Source of the DNA: CAZLKN01 sp964560135
GTDB lineage: Bacteria; Actinomycetota; JAICYB01
Direction: 5' to 3'
Assembly (NCBI GenBank): GCA_964560135.1
Contig: CAZLKN010000084.1
Span: forward strand, 1 to 9,821
Length of the DNA stretch: 9,821 bases
Below the pieces are notes generated by a model. That model ran no database searches, was not told where the DNA came from, and saw only the letters and a list, made by a program, of their open reading frames with translations. Positions 1 through 5,227 of the stretch are shown piece by piece. The translations under genes were made by a program, and so were the position numbers. The stretch's first letter is position 1; each line of letters opens with the position of its first letter.

Positions 1-990
1 CGTGGTCTCGTCCTGCGTGACCACGATCTTGCGGGCCTTGCCGAGCATGTCGACGCCGACGTTCTCGAGCTTGATGCCGAGCTCCTCGGAGACGACCTGG
101 GCCCCCGTGAGGATCGCGATGTCCTCGAGCATGGCCTTGCGGCGCTCACCGAAGCCGGGGGCTTTCACGGCCACCGACTTGAAGGTGCCGCGGATCTTGT
201 TGACCACGAGGGTCGCCAGGGCCTCGCCCTCGAGGTCCTCGGCGATGATCGCCAGCGGCTTGCCGGACTGCATCACGTTCTCGAGGACCGGGAGCAGGTC
301 GCGGACGTTGGCGATCTTCTGGTTCGCGATCAGGATGACCGGATCGTCGAGGACGGCTTCCATCCGCTCGGGATCGGTGACGAAGTACGGCGAGATGTAG
401 CCCTTGTCGAACCGCATCCCTTCGACGAGCTCGAGCTCCATCCCGAAGGTCTGGGACTCCTCGACGGTGATGACACCGTCCTTGCCGACCTTGTCCATCG
501 ACTCGGCGATCATCTCGCCGATCTCCGGGTCGGCGGCCGAGATCGCGGCCACGTGGGCGATCTCCTCCTTCGAGGTGATCTCGCGGGACTGGGTCTTGAC
601 CGCGCCCACGGCGGACTCCACGGCCTTCTCGATCCCGCGCTTGAGCGCCATCGGGTTGGCCCCGGCGGCCAGGTTCTGGAGACCCGTCCGGACCATGGCC
701 CACGCGAGCACGGTGGCGGTGGTGGTCCCGTCACCGGCGACGTCGTTGGTCTTCTTGGCGACTTCCTTGACGAGCTCGGCCCCGATCTTCTCGTAGGGGT
801 CTTCGAGCTCGATCTCCTTGGCGATCGTGACCCCGTCGTTGGTGATCGTCGGCGCGCCCCACTTCTTTTCGAGGACGACGTTCCGACCCTTGGGACCGAG
901 GGTGACGCGGACGGCGTCGGCCAGCTTGTTCATGCCCTCTTCGAGGGCCCGACGGGCCTCCGCCGAATACGCGATGGTCTTGGCGGGCAT
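1..990 (-). CDS. groEL: Chaperonin GroEL (60 kDa), N-terminal 330 residues, cut by window edge
   Basis: Cytosolic ATP-dependent chaperonin that folds proteins inside a double-ring cage with GroES. The reverse strand reads MPAKTIAYSAEARRALEEG from ATG 990, and the frame stays open to base 1, giving 330 of about 540 residues. Visible landmarks are LGPKGRNVVLEKKWGAPTITNDG (residues 31-53, with Asp52), the nucleotide-binding GDGTTTATVL (86-95, with Asp87), the apical substrate-binding stretch FDKGYISPYFVTD (194-206) and VVNKIRGTFKSVAVKAPGFG (262-281). The catalytic Asp near residue 398 and the C-terminal tail are outside the window. A purine-rich GGGAGG lies about 10 bases before the ATG and fixes the start; another ATG at 998 is out of frame. 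No groES lies upstream, so this is a stand-alone copy, as with groEL2 of many Actinomycetota. A CIRCE operator precedes it, implying heat-shock control by HrcA. Residue 97 is Trp where many homologues have Gln. Confidence 0.98.
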   Translation of the reverse strand, partial: MPAKTIAYSAEARRALEEGMNKLADAVRVTLGPKGRNVVLEKKWGAPTITNDGVTIAKEIELEDPYEKIGAELVKEVAKKTNDVAGDGTTTATVLAWAMVRTGLQNLAAGANPMALKRGIEKAVESAVGAVKTQSREITSKEEIAHVAAISAADPEIGEMIAESMDKVGKDGVITVEESQTFGMELELVEGMRFDKGYISPYFVTDPERMEAVLDDPVILIANQKIANVRDLLPVLENVMQSGKPLAIIAEDLEGEALATLVVNKIRGTFKSVAVKAPGFGERRKAMLEDIAILTGAQVVSEELGIKLENVGVDMLGKARKIVVTQDETT

Positions 991-1016
991 TGCTTCATTC
1001 CTCCCTCAGTAGGTGA

Positions 1017-1043
1017 CTAGCACTCTTCCTATAGGAGTGCTAG
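1017..1043 (-). promoter_or_regulatory. CIRCE operator (HrcA binding site) of groEL
   Basis: The two 9-base arms CTAGCACTC (1017-1025) and GAGTGCTAG (1035-1043) are perfect inverted repeats separated by exactly 9 bases. This matches the CIRCE consensus TTAGCACTC-N9-GAGTGCTAA at all but the outermost base of each arm. It lies 26 bases upstream of the groEL start codon, inside the predicted leader. In known systems the HrcA repressor binds CIRCE, and HrcA activity depends on GroE, giving feedback control. The spacer also carries a small palindrome TCCTATAGGA (1027-1036) whose centre is offset from that of CIRCE. Confidence 0.95.
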
Positions 1044-1066
1044 CACGCGGGCTCCGTGATTGTCAA
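1037..1066 (-). promoter_or_regulatory. Predicted sigma-A-type promoter of groEL overlapping CIRCE
   Basis: On the reverse strand a perfect -35 hexamer TTGACA occupies 1066-1061. Eighteen bases later TAGCAC (1042-1037) is a candidate -10 (3 of 6 matches, including the conserved TA). The -10 lies within the CIRCE arm, so a repressor there would block polymerase directly. The -35 is convincing; the -10 is weaker and its exact register is inferred. Confidence 0.6.
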
Positions 1067-1087
1067 TCCGACCCATGGCACGAATAT
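1060..1087 (+). promoter_or_regulatory. Possible divergent promoter for the ECF sigma operon
   Basis: TTGTCA at 1060-1065 (5 of 6 to TTGACA) is followed after 16 bases by GAATAT at 1082-1087, which keeps the conserved second A and last T of a -10. The -35 sits in the palindromic GATTGTCAATC (1058-1068) that also forms the groEL -35 on the other strand. This would leave a leader of roughly 60 bases before the sigma gene. An ECF-type promoter further down is an alternative. Confidence 0.35.
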
Positions 1088-1152
1088 GCAGGTCAGATAC
1101 CGTTCTGGGCCGTGCATGGAAGGGATCAGCCCGCGAGGGCGTCCAAGTGGGT

Positions 1153-1695
1153 ATGCGACGATCCACGGCGATGACCGAGGACTTCCTCGACCGGGCCCGC
1201 GGGGGTGACCCGCGGGCGTTCCTCGAGATCGTGCGGGCCCACGACCCGGCCCTCCGGGCCCTGGCCTGGCGGCTGCTCGACGACCGCGACCGCATGGACG
1301 ACGTGCTCCAGGAGGCCTACATCCGCGCCTACCGGGCCCTGGCGCGCTTCGACGCCCGGTCGGCGGTGGGCACGTGGCTCCACCGCATCGTCTACAACGC
1401 CTGCATCGACGATCTCCGGCGTCGCCGTCCGACGGTGCCGCTGGAGGCGGTGCCAGACCGGCCCGATGACCGGCCCGGCCCGGAGCAGGTCGCCGCCCGG
1501 CAGGACCTGGCCACCGCCCTCGCCGCCCTGCCCCCGGACCAGCGGGCAACCGTCCTGCTGGTGGATGCCGAGGGCTTCGACCACGCCGCCGCCGCCGAGG
1601 TGCTCGGGATCGCACCGGGGACCGTGGCCTCCCGGCTGCACCGCGCACGTGCGGCGCTGCGCGCCGCGCTCACCGTCGAGGAGGACGAACGATGA
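1153..1695 (+). CDS. ECF-family RNA polymerase sigma factor (sigma-70, SigE/RpoE type)
   Basis: Directs RNA polymerase to a dedicated set of promoters, usually under envelope or oxidative stress. The 180-residue product has sigma region 2 at about residues 10-92, including the core-binding stretch MDDVLQEAYIRAYRALARF (48-66) and the -10-reading helix TWLHRIVYNACIDDLRRRR (74-92). Region 4 (about 113-172) includes LPPDQRATVLLVDAEGF and the helix-turn-helix DHAAAAEVLGIAPGTVASRLHRARAALR (143-170). There is no region 1.1 or 3, as expected for the ECF class, and length is normal. The start is uncertain: ATG 1153 is chosen, GTG 1147 has a better-placed GAGGG (1135-1139), and ATG 1171 gives the shortest product. 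The frame is open back to a TTG at 1060, but that extension has no sigma-like sequence. The stop overlaps the next gene by 4 bases (ATGA), so the two are translationally coupled. Confidence 0.93.
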   Translation: MRRSTAMTEDFLDRARGGDPRAFLEIVRAHDPALRALAWRLLDDRDRMDDVLQEAYIRAYRALARFDARSAVGTWLHRIVYNACIDDLRRRRPTVPLEAVPDRPDDRPGPEQVAARQDLATALAALPPDQRATVLLVDAEGFDHAAAAEVLGIAPGTVASRLHRARAALRAALTVEEDER

Positions 1696-3014
1696 CCGAC
1701 CACACCGACCGCGACGAGATCCTCGGCCGGGCCCTACGAGACCTGGAGGTGCCCGACCACCGTCCGGGGTTCTTCGACGACGTCCTGGATCTGCTGGAGG
1801 GCGAGGCCACAGAACGACGGCCCCGCCGCCTGCGCCTCGTCGTCCCGCTGGCCGCCGCTGCTGCGGTGCTGGCCGTCCTCGCCGGTGTGCTCGTCGGGGG
1901 CCCCCGGAACACCGTGGCCTCCGCGGCGGAGGTGAAGGCACGCGTGGACGAAGCCTGGTCCGGCGCCCAGAGCTTCCAGGGGACCCTGGTGATCGCCCAC
2001 GCCGACCCGGGCCGGGACGGCGCCGTGGACGCGCTGCGCTGGCAGTTCGCGGTGACCGCCCGGGGCGACTTCCGCCTCACCGGCGTCGACCGCGACGAGG
2101 ACATCGCCTACGACGCCGCGACGGGCACCGAGCGATCGGTCTTCGACGCCGGGACGGAGGGCGTGCTGGCCGCCGAGGTCACGGGCGTGGCCCCAGGCCC
2201 ACCCGACCAGGGCCCCTCGGAGTGGATCCTGGACCGCGAGTTGGGGGCAGCGGTGCGGGCGCTGCTGGCTGCCCCCGATCCGGAGATCTCGGTGGAGGAG
2301 ACCAGCCACGAGGACCGGGATGCCTGGCTCGTCACGCTGCCGGTTCCGCCGAACATGATCGAACCCGACCTCTCGCCGGACCGCCTCGAGGTCACCGTCG
2401 ACCGGGGCACAGGCATGGCGGTCCGCGTGGTCCAGAGCCGGGAAGGACGGTTCTTGCAAGAGCTGCGCCTCGAGGATCTCGAGGTCGATGTCGAGATGTC
2501 GCCCGATGCCTTCACCGTCGTGTTCCCTCCGGGAGCGGAGGTCGTCCGCCGGGACCTCGGGTTCCGTCGGATGGACCTGGACGAGGCCGTACGGCGCGCA
2601 GGCTACCGTCCGCCGGTTCCGCAGCGCCTCCCCGACGGCTACCGTCTCGCCGAGGTGGCCTTCGCCGGGGAGGGGCACGTCACCGGCACGGAGGGGATGA
2701 ACCCGCCGGGCGAGCGTGTTGTCTCGATGGTGTGGCGGCGTGGCCTGGATCGCGTGATCCTCACCACGAGGCTGCGCGGCCCCCACGAGTGGAACGATCC
2801 CCTGGGCGCCGGCGAGGGCGACGTGCTGGAAGCCGAGACCGTGACGATCCGGGGCGGTGCGCTGGACGGCCTGGAGGCCGAGCTGGCCGTGGACTCCCGG
2901 GTGGTGCCGCACCTGTGGGCGCTAACGGACGATCTCGTCCTCACCCTCTCGGGCCACCTGACGCGGGACGAGATCCGCGACGCGGCGAACTCCCTCTTCC
3001 CTTCAAGGGGTTGA
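1692..3014 (+). CDS. Single-pass membrane protein with LolA/RseB-like and DUF4367-like domains, probable anti-sigma factor or sensor
   Basis: A 440-residue protein encoded directly after the ECF sigma gene with an ATGA overlap, the usual place for its regulator. About 47 cytoplasmic residues (MTDHTDRDEILGRALRDLE...) precede one hydrophobic helix at about 48-69 (RLVVPLAAAAAVLAVLAGVLVGG). The remaining 370 residues should lie outside the membrane. Residues about 80-285 look like the LolA/RseB beta-sheet fold found in actinobacterial 'outer membrane lipoprotein-sorting' proteins. Residues about 295-436, with RLPDGYRLAEVAF near the start and LTLSGHLTRDEIRDAANSLF at the end, look like DUF4367. There are no cysteines, so the zinc-binding HxxxCxxC anti-sigma motif is absent. 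Anti-sigma function is inferred from position and topology; the fold assignments are by eye. It may instead be an RseB-like accessory sensor. Confidence 0.8.
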   Translation: MTDHTDRDEILGRALRDLEVPDHRPGFFDDVLDLLEGEATERRPRRLRLVVPLAAAAAVLAVLAGVLVGGPRNTVASAAEVKARVDEAWSGAQSFQGTLVIAHADPGRDGAVDALRWQFAVTARGDFRLTGVDRDEDIAYDAATGTERSVFDAGTEGVLAAEVTGVAPGPPDQGPSEWILDRELGAAVRALLAAPDPEISVEETSHEDRDAWLVTLPVPPNMIEPDLSPDRLEVTVDRGTGMAVRVVQSREGRFLQELRLEDLEVDVEMSPDAFTVVFPPGAEVVRRDLGFRRMDLDEAVRRAGYRPPVPQRLPDGYRLAEVAFAGEGHVTGTEGMNPPGERVVSMVWRRGLDRVILTTRLRGPHEWNDPLGAGEGDVLEAETVTIRGGALDGLEAELAVDSRVVPHLWALTDDLVLTLSGHLTRDEIRDAANSLFPSRG

Positions 3015-3031
3015 ACAGGCAAACTTATAGT
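3002..3031 (+). promoter_or_regulatory. Possible promoter for the L,D-transpeptidase gene
   Basis: The spacer 3015-3040 is clearly A+T-richer than its surroundings. It holds TATAGT (3026-3031), 5 of 6 matches to the -10 consensus. The best -35 at the right distance is a weak TTCAAG (3002-3007, spacer 18) inside the end of the previous gene. TTGAAC at 3011 is too close. If used, it would let the transpeptidase be transcribed independently of the sigma operon, with a leader of roughly 15 bases. Confidence 0.4.
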
Positions 3032-3051
3032 TCGTGTCAAGGAGGCGAGCG

Positions 3052-4221
3052 ATGGACATCCTTCCCAGGTTCCGCCGGTGGCGGCTGTGGACCGCCGCCG
3101 GCACGGCGGTTGTCATGGTCGTCGTGCTCGGAGGCGCGGCCGAAGGCGCGCGCCGCTACGACGCCAGCCGCTCCGACACGTTCCTGCCCGGGATCGTCGT
3201 CGGCGGGGTCCCCGTGGGCGGCCTCACCTTCGACGAAGCCGCGACGCGGGTCCGGGCGATCTGGGAGGATCCCCTCGACGCGCCCGTGAACGTGTGGGTG
3301 GACGAGGACAGCGACACCGTGACGGCACGCCAGCTCGGGGCCTCCACGGACGCGATGGCCCGGCTCGAGGAGGCCCTCCAAGCCCAGCGCCGGCTCGCCT
3401 TCCCGGTGCGGGTGTGGCACCGGCTCAGTGGCCGTGACGCCACCGAGACCTACGCGGTCACGCAGCGGGTGGATCAACCGTCCGTTCAGGCGTTCGTGGA
3501 CGCCCTCGCCGAGCGCGTGTACCGGGCCCCCGTGGATTCCAGCATCGACACCTCCTCGGGGTTCGTGCGGCTGACCGACGAGATCGACGGGTTCGGACTC
3601 CGCAAGGACGCGGCCGCCGAAGGCCTGTCCGCGTCGCTTCATGCGGGACACCGCAGGATCGAACTCCCCGGAGAGCCGCTTGCTCCGCAGGTCCGGCGCT
3701 CCGACCACGCGACGATCCTGCTCGTCCGTGTGGGCGAGAACAAGCTCTACCACTACGTCGGCGACCGGCTCGTGAAGACCTACGACGTGGCCACGGGCAT
3801 ACCCTCCAATCCCACACCCAAGGGCCGCTTCGAGGTCGTCAACAAGCGCCGCAACCCCACGTGGATCAACCCGGCCCCCAACCGGTGGGGCAAGAACATG
3901 CCCGCGCGGATCGGCCCCGGCCCCCGTAACCCGCTCGGCACCCGGGCGCTGGATATCAACTCACCGGGGATCCGGATCCACGGAACCGCCGATTCGGGCA
4001 GCATCGGCTACAACGCCTCCCAGGGATGCATCCGGATGCGGATGTCGGACGTGGAGGAGCTCTTCGAGAGGGTGCCCGTCGGGACACCGGTGATCATGCT
4101 CCAGGCCGGACCGAACAAGCCCCGCAGCGTGGCCGTGCCCGTGGAGGAGCCACAGGCCGAGGCGGACGCGACGCCGGTCCTGTCCGAGGACCCGCCACCG
4201 GAGGACGAGGCCGCGGCCTGA
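3052..4221 (+). CDS. L,D-transpeptidase, YkuD family, with N-terminal membrane anchor
   Basis: Cross-links peptidoglycan stem peptides (3-3 type) or attaches proteins to them, outside the membrane. The 389-residue product has a basic N-terminus and a hydrophobic anchor at about 12-30, then FLPGIVVGGVPVGGLTFDEAATRVR (44-68), typical of the PG_binding_4 domain that often precedes YkuD in actinobacteria. The YkuD domain spans about 219-352. It ends in the catalytic signature with His310 (RIHGT) and S-x-G-C-I-R (Ser323, Gly325, nucleophile Cys326, Arg328). Residue 324 is Gln where His or Arg is common. A Pro/Glu/Ala-rich acidic tail (about 353-389) follows. ATG 3052 is chosen over GTG 3034 because a perfect AAGGAGG (3039-3045) lies 6 bases before it. 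It stands 37 bases after the sigma-partner gene, suggesting an envelope role shared with that cassette. Confidence 0.95.
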   Translation: MDILPRFRRWRLWTAAGTAVVMVVVLGGAAEGARRYDASRSDTFLPGIVVGGVPVGGLTFDEAATRVRAIWEDPLDAPVNVWVDEDSDTVTARQLGASTDAMARLEEALQAQRRLAFPVRVWHRLSGRDATETYAVTQRVDQPSVQAFVDALAERVYRAPVDSSIDTSSGFVRLTDEIDGFGLRKDAAAEGLSASLHAGHRRIELPGEPLAPQVRRSDHATILLVRVGENKLYHYVGDRLVKTYDVATGIPSNPTPKGRFEVVNKRRNPTWINPAPNRWGKNMPARIGPGPRNPLGTRALDINSPGIRIHGTADSGSIGYNASQGCIRMRMSDVEELFERVPVGTPVIMLQAGPNKPRSVAVPVEEPQAEADATPVLSEDPPPEDEAAA

Positions 4222-4253
4222 TACGCTTCCTCGCCTCACGACCGGGCATCACC

Positions 4254-4353
4254 NNNNNNNNNNNNNNNNNNNNNNNNNNNNNNNNNNNNNNNNNNNNNNN
4301 NNNNNNNNNNNNNNNNNNNNNNNNNNNNNNNNNNNNNNNNNNNNNNNNNNNNN
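4254..4353. other. Assembly gap of 100 N
   Basis: Exactly 100 undetermined bases, the conventional filler for a scaffold gap of unknown length. The 32 bases between the transpeptidase stop and the gap carry no recognisable gene or terminator. Linkage and distance between the two halves are therefore not established, and any promoter or gene upstream of the 4357 reading frame is missing. Confidence 0.97.
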
Positions 4354-4356
4354 GCC

Positions 4357-4515
4357 ATGGCCCAGCGATGGGAGTACGTCTCGGTCCCGATCATCGTCCA
4401 CGCCGTGAAGGAGATCCTCGACCAGTGGGGTGAGCAGGGCTACGAGCTCGTCACGATCGTCGACCTCGAGGGGACGGGTCCGCTGGCGCTGATGAAGCGC
4501 CCGAAGGAGGACTGA
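4357..4515 (+). CDS. Small DUF4177-type protein (52 residues)
   Basis: The product begins MAQRWEYVSVPIIVHAVKEI and continues LDQWGEQGYELVTIVD. This is the W-E-Y...VP...H...K.ILD.WG..G.ELV pattern of short actinobacterial proteins annotated as DUF4177. The family is small, soluble and of unknown biochemical role. Length and the position of WEY at residues 5-7 agree with ATG 4357 as the true start, though only 3 bases separate it from the gap and no ribosome binding site can be seen. The stop is 5 bases before the ABC ATPase start. The AAGGAGG that serves the ATPase lies inside its last codons, so the two are co-translated. Whether it contributes to the transporter is unknown. Confidence 0.8.
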   Translation: MAQRWEYVSVPIIVHAVKEILDQWGEQGYELVTIVDLEGTGPLALMKRPKED

Positions 4516-4520
4516 GTCAC

Positions 4521-5225
4521 GTGACCGCCGACCCGCTGATCGAGCTCGACGGCGTGAGCCGCGAGTACCGGCGCGGGGAGGAGGTCGTCCACGCCCTCCG
4601 TGACGTCGCCCTCGCGGTCAACCCCGGGGAGTTCCTCGTCGTCGCCGGGCCGTCGGGCTCGGGGAAGTCGACGCTGCTGCACGTGATGGCCGGGCTCGAC
4701 CGTCCCGACGCCGGCGAGGTCCGCCTCGAGGGCCGGCCGTTGGCGGCGATGACCGACGACGAGCTCACGCTGTACCGGCGTCGCCGGATGGGCTTCGTGT
4801 TCCAGTTCTTCCACCTGCTCCCCACGCTCTCGGCGGTGGAGAACACCGGCCTGCCGTTGCTCCTCGACGGCGTGCCCCCCGCAGAGATGAAGGAGCGGTC
4901 GCTCGACGTGCTCACCCGCCTCGGGCTCGGCAACCGTGCCGGCCACCGGCCGCGGGAGCTGTCCGGGGGCGAGCAGCAGCGGGTGGCGATCGCCCGGGCG
5001 CTGGTGGCCCGTCCCGTCCTGCTGCTGGCCGACGAGCCGACCGGCAACCTGGACTCCGCCTCGGGGGCCGAGGTGTACCGGATCCTGACCGAGCTCCCCC
5101 GGGAGATCGGGACCGCCGTCGTGATGGTGACCCACGACCCGGGGGCCGCGGGCATGGGCGACCGTGACCTGCACCTGCACGACGGAGAGATCTCCGAGCT
5201 CGAACGGCCCGCGCCGGGGGCCTAG
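4521..5225 (+). CDS. ABC transporter ATP-binding protein, MacB/LolD type
   Basis: ATPase that powers the adjacent FtsX-type permease from the cytoplasmic face. The 234 residues contain all motifs in order: Walker A GPSGSGKST (43-51), Q-loop Gln95 in FVFQFFHLLPTLSAVENTGLPLL, signature LSGGEQQR (147-154), Walker B VLLLADEPTG (166-175) and the H-loop His205 in MVTHD. The VFQFFHLLPTLSAVEN form and the NLDS after Walker B are typical of the LolD/MacB/FtsE class rather than importers. The start is GTG 4521, with AAGGAGG (4504-4510) 10 bases upstream inside the preceding gene. Only 2 bases separate its stop from the permease start. The substrate cannot be told from the sequence. Confidence 0.96.
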   Translation: MTADPLIELDGVSREYRRGEEVVHALRDVALAVNPGEFLVVAGPSGSGKSTLLHVMAGLDRPDAGEVRLEGRPLAAMTDDELTLYRRRRMGFVFQFFHLLPTLSAVENTGLPLLLDGVPPAEMKERSLDVLTRLGLGNRAGHRPRELSGGEQQRVAIARALVARPVLLLADEPTGNLDSASGAEVYRILTELPREIGTAVVMVTHDPGAAGMGDRDLHLHDGEISELERPAPGA

Positions 5226-5227
5226 AG

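Noticed and set aside
1118..1143. GGAAG-N17-CGTC as an ECF-type promoter for autoregulation of the sigma gene
   Set aside because: The match is to short motifs in GC-rich DNA and is likely to occur by chance. No second copy with the same spacing was found before the transpeptidase gene (only a weak GAAC-N16-CGTG there).
3001..3011. CCTTCAAGGG-type palindrome at the end of the sensor gene as a terminator
   Set aside because: The stem is only about 5 bp and is not followed by a T-tract, so it cannot be supported.
1205..3289. 694-codon forward frame across the sigma, sensor and transpeptidase genes
   Set aside because: It spans three real genes in another frame and is an Arg/Pro/Gly-rich shadow with no family resemblance.
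4026..4433. Forward frame running through the N gap
   Set aside because: It exists only because N codons are not stops. It overlaps the transpeptidase end and the DUF4177 gene in other frames.
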